Shown here in pieces: positions 24,377-34,669 of a DNA stretch of 64,000 bases. This DNA is from Lithobates sylvaticus. Taxonomy: Eukaryota > Chordata > Amphibia > Anura > Ranidae. The first letter of the stretch is position 1. Each line of letters begins with the position of its first letter. The position numbers were made by a program, and so were the translations under genes. The stretch is from positions 102,112,031 through 102,176,030 of the forward strand of contig CM053031.1 of assembly GCA_028564925.1 (NCBI GenBank). The letters run 5' to 3'. The notes under the pieces were generated by a model. It was given only the letters and a program-made list of their open reading frames with translations, had not been told where the DNA came from and searched no databases.

Positions 24377-25602
24377 AAGGTTAGCTATATGTCCTTGAGA
24401 CAGAACATTTCCTATTTGTGTGATTTATACTGAAGCCAATTGACCTGTGATCGATGTTTCCTAAATTGCCCCGTATTTCCACATCCGTGATCAGGTCTGC
24501 ATTGTTGGTAATCAGTAGATCCAGTAACGCTTTATTTCTAGTTGGTGCTTCTACCATCTGAACCATGAAATTGTCCTGCAAGACATTTAGGAACTGGCGG
24601 GCCTTAGACGAATGCATGGTTCCCTCCACCCAGTCTATGTCTGGATAATTAAAATCCCCCATTATGATAACACTTCCCATCCTTGCTGCTAATCCAACTT
24701 GTGATAGGAGATCAGCTTAGGAGGCCTATAGCATACTTCCAGTATTATTTTCCCCTTAGCTTCATCCCTTTGGAGCTCCACCTCCTCCCTAGCTCCCTTA
24801 GAGATGTAATCTCTCACATTCACTTGTACATTATTCTTGATATATATAGGCATACCCCTCCCCCTTTTTTTACTCTCTATGCCTGCGATAAAGGGTATAC
24901 CCTTGAATGGTTGCCAGACAATCATGAGAGCTGTTAAACCAGGTCTCTGAAATTACCACAAAATCCAAATCCTCAAATATTGTATCTGAAGTTATTGGGA
25001 CAAGAAGGTTAGCTATATGTCCTTGAGACAGAACATTTCCTATTTGTGTGATTTATACTGAAGCCAATTGACCTGTGATCGATGTTTCCTAAATTGCCCC
25101 GTATTTCCACATCCGTGATCAGGTCTGCATTGTTGGTAATCAGTAGATCCAGTAACGCTTTATTTCTAGTTGGTGCTTCTACCATCTGAACCATGAAATT
25201 GTCCTGCAAGACATTTAGGAACTGGCGGGCCTTAGACGAATGCATGGTTCCCTCCACCCAGTCTATGTCTGGATAATTAAAATCCCCCATTATGATAACA
25301 CTTCCCATCCTTGCTGCTAATCCAACTTGTGATAGGAGATCAGCTTAGGAGGCCTATAGCATACTTCCAGTATTATTTTCCCCTTAGCTTCATCCCTTTG
25401 GAGCTCCACCTCCTCCCTAGCTCCCTTAGAGATGTAATCTCTCACATTCACTTGTACATTATTCTTGATATATATAGGCATACCCCTCCCCCTTTTTTTA
25501 CTCTCTATGCCTGCGATAAAGGGTATACCCTTGAATGGTTGCCAGACAATCATGAGAGCTGTTAAACCAGGTCTCTGAAATTACCACAAAATCCAAATCC
25601 TC
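24347..25602. repeat. 628-bp tandem duplication within the CR1 endonuclease
   Basis: Bases 24347-24974 recur as 24975-25602. I see no difference between the copies by eye, and the three overlapping open frames translate identically in both. The left boundary lies about 30 bases inside the right end of the LTR-like insert, so the second copy begins with a fragment of that insert. Confidence 0.9.
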
Positions 25603-26406
25603 CTCGACAACAGTATCTCTAGTTCACCCTTCTTGTCCGCCAGGCTCCTGGCATTGGTGAACATGCCACGTAGTTTAGACCGGTCGCATACTATCCTCTT
25701 ATTGGGTGTTCCAAGATTGCAACTAGGACTTGTTACCATACTTACCTTGGGTTTATGTGCTAGTCAACCTACCACTCATGCCCCCAATATTTCCCTCTGG
25801 CATATGTTTCACGCTGACTATCTCTACCTCTGGGCCCCCCCCCCCCCATCGCCTAGTTTAAAAACCCCTCTACTTTTAGTCCATCTTTACTCCCAGTTGA
25901 TCTGCACCCTCCTCAATTTGGTGCTGTCTGTCCCTTCTATAGTACTGGTGATCGACTGAGAAGTTGGCCCGGTCCTCCAGGAACCCAAACCCCTCCTTAC
26001 TATACCAGCTCCTCAGCCACTTGTTTACTTCCCTAATCTCCCTCTGCCTTTTTGGTGTGGCTTGATGTATCGGTAGTATTTCTGAGAATACTACCTTGGA
26101 GGTCCTTTTCCTCAATTTAGCTCCCAAGTCCCTAAAATGGTTCTTTAGGACACTCCATATGCCTCTGACTTTGTCAATAGTGCCAACATGCACCATGACA
26201 GCTGGGTCTTCCCTAGCCCCCCAGTAATTTGTCCACCAGATCTGTGATGTGCCGAACCTGAGTGCCCGGTAGACAACATACAGTTTGGTGCTTCAGGTCT
26301 TTGTTACAGATTGTCCTCTCTGTCCTTCTAAGAATTGAGTCCCCTACCACCAGAATCTGTCTTTCCTTTCCCTTTGATCCCCCCCCCCCCCCACTCTCAC
26401 TAGAGG

Positions 26407-26470
26407 CTGACCAACGTGCACTCGCAGATCAACGTGCACTTGCAGACCAACGTGCACTTGCAGACCAAAT
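26407..26470. repeat. 18-bp tandem repeat at the CR1 5' edge
   Basis: About 3.5 units of GACCAACGTGCACTTGCA. It lies just outside the recognisable CR1 coding sequence, next to a C-run at 26380-26392. Confidence 0.7.
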
Positions 26471-26480
26471 TTGTTTCTAA

Positions 26481-26897
26481 TCTTTTCCCACTCAATCTAA
26501 AACAAAAGAAAAAAAACCCTAATGTAGTGTCATTGGAATTCTAAAATTCTACATGTATTTATACACTCCTCTATTATTGTGAATAGGCTTTTACGCACGT
26601 TTATTTGTTACAAATTTACAACATGCATATGTACTGTTACATTATTCAAGCCTTTTCTGGTAAAACTGGGACAATTTTGATTACATAAGCATTTTGCTTT
26701 AATGTACAGCCTACCTTTTAACAGTGTTCAACACAATGCTTTTGGCTGTCATTTTTACACCCTCTCAATGTAGCAGCTGAAAATGACTATGAAAAAGCTT
26801 GTAAATGCTTTTAGGATAAATCAGAAAACCATTTAATTCTGCCAAACAGTAATTAAAATGTTCAGGCCTTGAGTGTAAGAGATGTAACTGAAGTGTA
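26481..26897. other. Unique sequence; possible conserved non-coding block
   Basis: AT-rich and non-repetitive, with no element ends. Composition and TAATTA/CATTTAAT-type words resemble conserved vertebrate non-coding sequence, but only alignment could show this. Confidence 0.25.
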
Positions 26898-26912
26898 TAA
26901 AAAAGCAGGCTT

Positions 26913-27908
26913 GTCCACGGACCTGGGATGACTGGCAAACGTCATTTTACTTTACCCATAAATCCTCCATATCTTGTTATATACAAGAAAAAAACATTAA
27001 ACTCCTTTCCAGATGATACAGGGACCCATACTCCCTGAAAAAACTTTTACCGCCGGTCCCCCCTACTTGTTGGCGGTGTAGATCGGCTGAGTGAACATAT
27101 ATCCACTTATGGTAGGATTGTAATAAGATCCAGCCCATTTGGTCACAGGTTTTCTCCATACAAGGTGGCCTGTATATCAGTCTCAGATGCCTACTCCAGA
27201 AATGGCGCTACTATCCATGCTCCCAGGCTCTATTGCATCACAGAAACGTAATGTGCTACGTTTTTTCCTGTCAGCGGCTAGACAACTGATCCCTTTATTC
27301 TGGAAAATGACTACTACCCCCCCCCCCCCTATTGTCCTTGTGGGCTTTTACTTTAAACAATATCATGAGTATGGAGGAGATTTTGGCTTTAAATAACGAT
27401 ACAGTCAACAAGTTTAGGGCCCCTTGGCCTATCTGGATTGAATTTTTCACTTCAGATTCCCTGAAAAACATGTTATTGCCCGATGACTGATATGACTCAA
27501 CCTTGACCACTCTTTATAGATGTCATCTATAAGATACGTATCAGATACGCTCAACCTTTTCTCTTCTTTCTTCTTCCTTCTTTCCCCAATCTCATCTTTC
27601 ACCCTCCATTCTCCTTACCCCCCTCTTCTCTTTTCTTTTTTCTTTTATTTTCCCACTCCCCCTTTGATAGACCTGAAAGTGTACACCTCCGGTTCTTGGA
27701 TTTCCTAACTCTAAAGTTTTTTTTTGTTTGCTTATGTTTTCATTTGCCGAGGGTACTCACCACTATTGCGAAGTTCTCTATGATGATTATGTTTTATATA
27801 CCTTTGTTATATAATTTGTACAATATTGCTTGTACGATGGATAAGAGGACTTACCTCTGTTGCTATAATAATATTTTTTGTTCTGTACAATAAAAATATA
27901 TTTACCTC
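26913..27908 (+). mobile_element. 5'-truncated Tx1/L1 LINE with 15-bp target-site duplication
   Basis: TAAAAAAGCAGGCTT occurs at 26898-26912 and again at 27909-27923, bracketing the element. Shifted plus-strand frames read as ORF2 C-terminus (CWRCRSAE, IHLWWDC and later WPIWIEFFTSD-type motifs), then an AT/CT-rich 3' UTR ending in ACAATAAAAATAT. It is 5'-truncated and full of stops. The perfect duplication suggests a younger insertion than its neighbours. Confidence 0.85.
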
Positions 27909-27923
27909 TAAAAAAGCAGGCTT

Positions 27924-28029
27924 TTCTATTAGTACAAGGAATATCCTCAAGCCTGAAGAAGACCAGCTCAGGCCACCAATGCTGTAAGCTTGCAAAGATA
28001 ATTATGCATTTGCACAAATGTAACTGTTA
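27924..28029. repeat. Left part of a duplicated host segment (unit 1)
   Basis: GCCTGAAGAAGAC through AGATAATTATG recurs at 38424-38508. The rest of unit 1 continues after the Harbinger at 37724-37803. Unit 2 is 37804-37827, 38422-38508 and 39490 to about 39575. Confidence 0.75.
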
Positions 28030-28044
28030 TGCCGCGTACACACG
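28030..28044 (+). repeat. Harbinger left terminal inverted repeat
   Basis: TGCCGCGTACACACG, exactly matched in inverse at 37706-37720. Beyond 15 bp the two ends diverge but keep similar CCAGCGGA and GGCGGAC words. Confidence 0.9.
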
Positions 28045-28060
28045 AAGGGACTATCCCGCG

Positions 28061-28210
28061 GGATTATCCGCTGGACCGAAGTCCAGCGGATAATCCCCTC
28101 GTGTGTAGGCGCCGGCGGACTTTTTTTGGCCAAAGTACGGCGGACTAAAGTTTCAGGTTTTGTTCTCAAATTATCCGCTGGACTTGGCAGTCCAGCGGAT
28201 AATCCGGTCG
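28061..28210. promoter_or_regulatory. Subterminal palindromes, candidate transposase or partner binding sites
   Basis: ATTATCCGCTGGAC and its inverse GTCCAGCGGATAAT form a near-perfect palindrome at 28063-28094 and again at 28169-28203. The core CCAGCGGA/TCCGCTGG also occurs twice close to the right end (37662-37682). Function is inferred from position and repetition only. Confidence 0.5.
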
Positions 28211-28467
28211 TGTGTAGTATGGTCCGGCGTACCAAAAAGGACGCATGCTCAGTAGCTATTATGTCACGGACTCGCTCGGTCTGGTAAAACTAGCCTTCGT
28301 TTTGAAGCTCGCACAATCGTCACGCTGTTGAATTTTTTTTTTTTTTTCTGACAGCGGGATTTGTATGGTATCGTACTTGAAGAATGATTTTGCCTTGCTG
28401 CTTGTATATTCACGCAGAGTACTCCCGAACGTTTTTTCTTCAGCATTCTTTAGTGAAGTTATATATT

Positions 28468-28800
<333 letters not shown>

Positions 28801-29326
28801 TTTTTTATTATTTGTTGGTTATCAAAAGGATTAGTTAGTACACATGATACAATTGTGGAGTCAGCAGAGCTTGCCCTTAATTCCGATCTTAAACCTCACC
28901 TTTCCAGCGACTGCACTTGCAGTTCCATTGAACTTGCACTTTACACTTGTATTGTCAAATGAATGTTTAGACATGTACCTGCCTACTCCTAAAGAAACTA
29001 TGTTTTTGAATAACAAGCACGTATATCATTATTTGATGAAAATTAAATGACCATTTATTCTGGTTAAAACAAACAAGGCAAAACAAAATAGGAAGGCAAC
29101 ACTGGAGCCACTTGTAGATTTTGTGAAGACTTTTTGCCCCAACGGCAGACACCAAGTTTGTGAAGCCAAAAATTAAGCTTGGGCACATTTCATACAATAT
29201 AGGGAGCACAAGAAGATTGACCAGGAATCAGACAGACCAGGAACAGCAGCAGATGACATCTATGTCCCCAAGCTGTGGCACTACAACAGCCTGTGTCTTC
29301 TGTGAGACCAGACTGAAGCCAGGCAA

Positions 29327-30723
29327 TCACTTCCGACTCTTCGCACCACGCTTCCCTGCACTCTTCCCTGCAGTCTTCCCTGCACGCTTCCTTGGAGGCT
29401 GACTTGTGGTAGGAGGAGGAGTAGGAGGAGGAGGAGGAGGAGGAGGAGAAGGAAGACGAGGAGGAGGAGGAGGAGAAGTTGGTGTGGGGCCTTCATGGGT
29501 CAGGCGGGTGGATTCTCGTAATTCACCCCTCAAACCCCCCCTAATTGCCTCAGAAATTAGGCCCTCACACAGGTGCCGTTGGCCCCTCTCCATTTCCAGC
29601 AACCTGCTGGACACGTAGCTGCCATAGGCCTCTTCTGGAAGGGGGGGTTTGTCGAGAATCGCACTCGCCTTCCGAATCAGTTCCAGTGATTCCTCCTCCA
29701 CAATGGTCATCCTCCTGGGCCTTCTTGGGGGTAAGGGCAGGGGTCGAGGTAGACTTCTTAATTGGGTCTGGCTGTCACTCTGGCTCGTGCTGGGCCCAGC
29801 CACCTCCTGGCTCTCGCTGGGCATGTCCTCCTCCTCCTCCATACCACTTGTCCCGGCATCATCCTGGGTCAGCTCATCCTGTGTGCAAATAAAAACAAAA
29901 ATCAAACACCTGTTTTGTGGTTTCTGGCCTACTCAATCATCCAATTGTAAACCTAGGAACGAGCATCTAAATTTTCCAAAAGATCCAAAAGGCTATCATT
30001 TGGACCCCTGCATTTTCCAAGCAGATCACCAATGTTGTCTAACGCTTTTTTTGCCACTACTGGATGTATGTATACACTATATATGTATCGATATGTTGCA
30101 CCAACACTTTTTAGAAGTGTGCATAATTTTTGTCAGTTTTTTTCACAATTCTGAGTTCAGGGTGTTAATTGTTTCACATTTTAACGTTGACAGCATTAAT
30201 ATTCACACAATCACAATTTAGGCTACTAAATATATACCTGGCTCCAGCTGGGCGCATCAGCCTGCTCCAAGGTGGAGGGGTCTTCTCCTTCCGTGGAAGC
30301 CTCAGCTGGGGTGGAGGGAAGAGTGGAGGGAAGAGTGGAGGGAAGGGTGGAGGGAAGAGTCGACAGTGATTCCCTGGGTTCCATCTGGTCACCTATAAAA
30401 GTCAGTTGGTTGTAGTACCACAGCTTCGGTACATAAACCATCTCTGCTGCTGCTCCTGATCTGACTGATTCCTCAATCTTCTTGCGCTCCCGCTTGTACA
30501 TGTGCCTTAAACTTGCAATTCTGGCTTCCACAAACTTGGTGTTTGCGTTGGGGACTTTAGTCTTCACAAAAGCCACAAGTGGCCCCAGTGTTGCCTTCCG
30601 GACATCCCTATTGCCATACAAAGGGTTCTTGAGCTGCCACAGGTTGGTATTTTTTCTGTACAGGGCAATGAATTCGGACATGAACTGCTGGTCCTTGAAT
30701 GGATTCAACTGGGGTGATGACAT
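29327..30723 (-). CDS. MADF-domain protein of the Harbinger transposon, two coding exons
   Basis: Exons 30238-30723 and 29327-29878 join in phase 0 (donor CAG/GTATAT, acceptor CACACAG/GATGAG) to give 345 aa. Residues about 12-112 form a MADF domain, the Adf-1-type Myb-related DNA-binding fold: FIALYRKNTNLW, NRDVRKATLG, ASLRHMYKRERKKI and VPKLWYYNQLTF. Next come four LPST repeats, an acidic segment, a conserved C-terminal helix region (about residues 220-282), a Pro-rich run and a Lys/Arg/Gly tail that could be a nuclear signal. AATAAA on the minus strand at 29054-29059 could end the message. MADF genes partner PIF-like transposases in some insects; here one accompanies a Myb-type partner. Start chosen for A at -3 and the domain position. 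Confidence 0.85.
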
Positions 30724-30731
30724 GTTTGTTT

Positions 30732-31199
30732 CTGTTTTGTTAGTAATGGCAATACAAAAGACCAAAAACACAAATGTTACTTAAAACGCACAACCAGTTT
30801 TTCTTAACAAACATTACACAACACACCCACACACAGGCAGCAACACATCCACACAGGCAGCAACCCCTACACACAGGCAGCAACCCCTACACACAGGCAG
30901 CAACCCCTACACACAGGCAGCAACCCCTACACACAGGCAGCAACCCCTACACACAGGCAGCAACCCCTACACACAGGCAGCAACCCCTACACACAGGCAG
31001 CAACCCCTACACACAGGCAGCAACCCCTACACACAGGCAGCAACCCCTACACACAGGCAGCAACCCCTACACACAGGCAGCAACCCCTACACACAGGCAG
31101 CAACCCCTACACACAGGCAGCAACACACACATATCCTTAAAAAATGCTGGCCCAAAACCCAAAAAAAAAACACAGTAATGCATCCTAGAAAACACTTAC
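30732..31199 (-). other. Predicted 5' UTR intron of the MADF gene
   Basis: On the minus strand, GTACGAAG/GTAAGTG at 31200/31199 is a consensus donor, and AACAAAACAG/AAACAAACATG at 30732/30731 is a plausible acceptor eight bases before the start codon. The 20-bp tandem array lies entirely inside. No transcript evidence is available. Confidence 0.55.
30827..31123. repeat. 20-bp tandem array, 15 units
   Basis: Unit ACACAGGCAGCAACCCCTAC, almost perfectly homogeneous; the first and last units differ. The 134-codon plus-strand open frame here only reflects the repeat, since 20 is not a multiple of three and all frames cycle. Confidence 0.95.
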
Positions 31200-31200
31200 C

Positions 31201-31379
31201 TTCGTACAGAGCGCTCGCTACTTCCGTTCGGGAACACGTGGGCCCCTCAAACAGCCTTATATACACTGCGCACGCGTCGAAGTCCGCCTGCGTCCTCCGC
31301 GTCGCCCGCCCATGACGTTCCTCATGACGAGTATTCCCCGCCCCGCTTCCCCTCGTTGCATTGTTGGTGAATTAATTGA
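31201..31379. promoter_or_regulatory. Shared bidirectional promoter region of the MADF and Myb genes
   Basis: The two genes diverge from here. On the minus strand TATATAAGG (31255-31263) is a good TATA box about 30 bases before a probable short 5' exon ending at the donor at 31200. On the plus-strand side the sequence is GC-rich with CCCCGCCCC just before the Myb start codon. The sequence is notably CpG-rich compared with the rest of the element. Confidence 0.6.
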
Positions 31380-33801
31380 TGAATATGGCGGACACATTAT
31401 CAGCCAGTAGCGCGGAGGAAAGCCAAGAAGCGAACACATCTGCATCCAGCAGCAGATATAAGGCCACCAATATGGCCTTTGAAGAGATGGTGGAGATGGT
31501 GGACATCCTCCAAAGGGAAGATTACGACGGGGAAAATGGCCCGTACCCTCGTCCCAACTTGCGCAAGGACAAGATTCTCAATACAATCGTCAGCACCCTG
31601 GAGCAGAAATTCGGCGTACGAAGGGGCAAGGATCAACTGCGCAAACGATGGTCCGACATCAAATCCAGGGAGCACGATCAATACAGGAGAATTCGAAAAG
31701 CCATCAAAAAAAGTAAGTCAAGCACGTGCGCTACTATGGTTATACTTGATATGTCTAATCTTGCGCAGATGTAATTACCATTCGTACCTGAAACTTGCGC
31801 AGATGTAATTACCATTCGTACCTGAAACTTGCGCAGATGTTATTACCATTCGTTCGTGAAACTTGCGCAGATGTAATTACCATTCGTCCGTGAAACTTGC
31901 GCAGATGTAATTACCATTCGTACCTGAAACTTGCGCAGATGTAATTACCATTCGTACCTGAAACTTGCGCAGATGTAATTACCATTCGTCCGTGAAACTT
32001 GCGCAGATGTAATTACCATTCGTACCTGAAACTTGCGCAGATGTAATTACCATTCGTACCTGAAACTTGCGCAGATGTAATTACCATTCGTCGTGAAACT
32101 TGCGCAGATGTAATTACCATTCGTCCGTGAAACTTGCGCAGATGTAATTACCATTCGTACCTGAAACTTGCGCAGATGTAATTACCATTCGTACCTGAAA
32201 CTTGCGCAGATGTAATTACCATTCGTCCGTGAAACTTGCGCAGATGTTATTACCATTCGTTCGTGAAACTTGCGCAGATGTTATTACCATTCGTCCGTGA
32301 AACTTGCGCAGATGTAATTACCATTCGTACCTGAAACTTGCGCAGATGTAATTACCATTCGTACCTGAAACTTGCGCAGATGTTATTACCATTCGTTCGT
32401 GAAACTTGCGCAGATGTTATTACCATTCGTCCGTGAAACTTGCGCAGATGTAATTACCATTCGTACCTGAAACTTACGCAGATGTAATTACCATTCGTTC
32501 GTGAAACTTGCGCAGATGTAATTACCATTCGTCCGTGAAACTTGCGCAGATGTAATTACCATTCGTACCTGAAACTTGCGCAGATGTAATTACCATTCGT
32601 ACCTGAAACTTACGCATATTTGATGAAAGTTCCGTTTGTCTTCATAACGTTTATTGAGTTTACCTGGCTTTGGGTTGTTGGAGTTGTAAGGTTGTTTATT
32701 ATTGTCACTATCTATACAATTACTGCTGTAGTAAGGGTGTTACTGGTAACTTACACAGGGACTCCAGAGGCTGTTTTGGGGGGGGGGGGATAAATATGTT
32801 AAGCAGGGTCTCATGCTCACAATTCCCAAAAAATGCTCATCATCTCTAAATACTGTAGGTGGTGACTTTTCAAAGAAGTACACTCACCTGTCCCTTGGAT
32901 GGTGCAGCTACAATCTCTGATCTTGCAATCATGAAATTAATGTTTGCGGCTTCACTTCCCGGGTCACTATTGGGCATGCGCCAGTTGCGCAATGCAATAG
33001 GACTGGTCCGCGCAAGCTCGGGGACCCCTGTGTGTCCCAGCAGACAGCACGGTGGGACGGGATGTGGCGTATACTTCTGTGGGAGTCTAGGGCCGGATGT
33101 GTGTGCAAATACCTGCCTTACACAGGTATCTGCAACCCATCCCCCCTAAAACGTTCAAAATAAGACACCACAGGGGTGCAGGGATCCAATGAGCGGAAGT
33201 TCAAATTTAGGGTTGAAGGGCGCTTTAAGTATTGGAGTTTCATTAGATAGACATTTCAATTCTGTCTTCAAGTAGGATCTTCTAACAAACTGCTAATAAT
33301 TGGCAAGACTTTTAAACAATGTTTACTAATCCTATTTTGGCACTCAAATATCAGTGTGATTCAAAAGTGTACCTTTTTGTGTTCCATTACCATAGGGGGC
33401 AAAAGACTCAGACGTCAGTCCGAACCTACGAGGACCTCCCGGCCTCACCAGACTAATTGGGCAGTTAGCCCAAGCCCACGCGTGGATGTGGCGGAACAGG
33501 TGGTTGAAGTGGATGAAATCTGCACCCCACCAAGTGAGTGTCTCAGAACACAGATTGAGCTAATAAATTAAGGTCTGCATGTTTTTGACACTTTTTTTCT
33601 TGTGTTTTCTCTACCCAACTTTTAGGTGATGCTGATCTGTTTGTGGAACGACAAGCTGCGGAGCCATTTACCACTGACAGTGCCCACAGGCTTATTGGGC
33701 AGATCATGGCCTGGAATCTGCAGCTGGAAAACATGCAGAAGGAGATGGCCACCATGCAGCAGGGAATGAAGGACATGATTGATGTTTTGGGGAGAATCTA
33801 A
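31379..33801 (+). CDS. Myb/SANT-like DNA-binding protein of the Harbinger transposon, three exons
   Basis: Exons 31379-31712, 33396-33533 and 33626-33801 total 648 nt (215 aa plus stop). The junctions AAAAAAA/GTAAGT, CATAG/GGGG, CCAA/GTGAGT and TTTTAG/GTGATG all keep the frame. Residues about 33-110 resemble the Myb/SANT-like domain of NAIF1-type Harbinger partners: FEEMVEMVDIL, LRKDKILNTIVSTL, then QLRKRWSDIK. The last 38 residues (RLIGQIMAWNLQLENMQ onward) are a Met-rich probable coiled coil. In studied Harbingers this protein binds the transposase and the element ends and carries the transposase into the nucleus; that role is inferred here. ATG 31385 is an alternative start with a better context. 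AATAAA at 34415 may be its polyadenylation signal. Confidence 0.85.
31760..32617. repeat. 34-bp tandem array, 25 units, in Myb intron 1
   Basis: The unit starts CTTGCGCAGATGTAATTACC. Units fall into three types by the letters after ATTCG (TACCTG, TCCGTG, TTCGTG), and these recur in order as two TACCTG units followed by one or two others, so expansion probably happened in blocks of three or four. It lies wholly inside the intron 31713-33395. Confidence 0.95.
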
Positions 33802-33846
33802 AGACCCCTTTTACATTTCTTAACATCAATCATGTCCTTCATTCCC
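33762..33846. repeat. 25-bp perfect inverted repeat around the Myb stop codon
   Basis: Bases 33762-33786 (GGGAATGAAGGACATG...) recur in exact inverse at 33822-33846, with a 35-base spacer that contains the stop codon TAA at 33799-33801. The left arm encodes the last MKDMID-containing residues; the right arm is 3' UTR. The mRNA would form a 25-bp hairpin. Confidence 0.9.
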
Positions 33847-33873
33847 CTTTTGAAGCGCTGTTTAACTAATTTT

Positions 33874-34100
33874 AGAGGCCAAATTTTAAATATGCACACG
33901 GTATGTCAACATGTGCTATGTGCCATCAGGGGATCTCAATGGACGCATTTTGTGTTTGCAACCCCTAATGCTAGTAGGTGAGAGGGAAGGGGTTTCACAC
34001 ACAAAACACGTCCATTGATTCCCCATGATGGAACATAGCACATGTTGACATTACCCATTTTCCAGTTAAATTAGTGTGCATATTCAAAATTTGGCTTCTT
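33874..34100. repeat. Imperfect palindrome of about 225 bp between convergent genes
   Basis: Inverted pairs include GCCAAATTTTAAATATGCAC with GTGCATATTCAAAATTTGGC, and TGTCAACATGTGCTATGT with ACATAGCACATGTTGACA. It sits between the 3' ends of the Myb (plus) and transposase (minus) genes. It could be a small nested foldback element or a terminator-like structure. Confidence 0.7.
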
Positions 34101-34225
34101 CTGTTCATGGGTTACCTGTTGAACTTTGTAAGTTCTGGACTTTTACATTGTGTAAATAATTTCAAATGCTAAGCCAAAATTTTTAAAAATTTTAAACATG
34201 TTTTTATGTTTGTTTTAAAAAATCA

Positions 34226-34316
34226 CTCCCAAAAAAAAAAAAAATATGTTGTGAGAAAAACACCAAAAAAATGACAAAAAGATAACATAAAAAAACAAAA
34301 AAAAAAAATCATGTTC

Positions 34317-34353
<37 letters not shown>

Positions 34354-34361
34354 AAAAAAAC

Positions 34362-34400
<39 letters not shown>

Positions 34401-34420
34401 TGGATGTGCACTATAATAAA
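34226..34420. repeat. Poly(A)-rich low-complexity tract
   Basis: Runs of 12 to over 30 A, broken by a few other bases. No LINE or SINE body is attached, so this is simple repeat expansion. Confidence 0.9.
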
Positions 34421-34669
34421 AAAAATAATGTTTGCACAAATTCAAAAATGTGTGGCTTCTTCTTTTTAAATACTACCAGTTTGACAAAAACATGTTGTGG
34501 TTCATTGACAAAGGGGCTTATTTACTAAACGCTAAACAAGTTTGCCACTATTAAGATGTGCACTAGGACAACATATAAAACAGGCCAAATTAAAAGCCAA
34601 ACAATACGAAACGACCAATATTTCAAACATAAATAACTGTATTTATTCATTGTAAATGAAAAAGATGGT

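Larger units (their letters stand above)
22006..26480 (-). mobile_element. CR1 LINE, near full length but broken
   Basis: On the minus strand, 5' to 3': a GDSIL-containing segment (about 26350-25870, the SGNH-esterase-like part typical of CR1 ORF1); an apurinic endonuclease (about 25600-24380) with FVVISETW and GDFNYPDIDW; a reverse transcriptase (23463 to about 22850) with LDFAKSFDTVPHKRLL, GVPQGSVLGPILF and, in a shifted frame, FADDTKL; then a C-terminal region down to about 22310; and the 3' UTR to about 22006. Frameshifts and stops occur, so it is inactive. It is interrupted by an LTR-like insert (23960-24376) and contains a 628-bp tandem duplication. Confidence 0.9.

Noticed and set aside
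29406-30221. Gly-rich and Ser-rich plus-strand frames
   Set aside because: They are antisense shadows of the proline-rich second exon of the MADF gene.
30774-31178. 134-codon repeat protein
   Set aside because: It is only the 20-bp tandem array, which stays open in every frame, and it lies in a predicted intron.
34215-34445. Phe-rich minus-strand frame
   Set aside because: Translation of the poly(A) tract.
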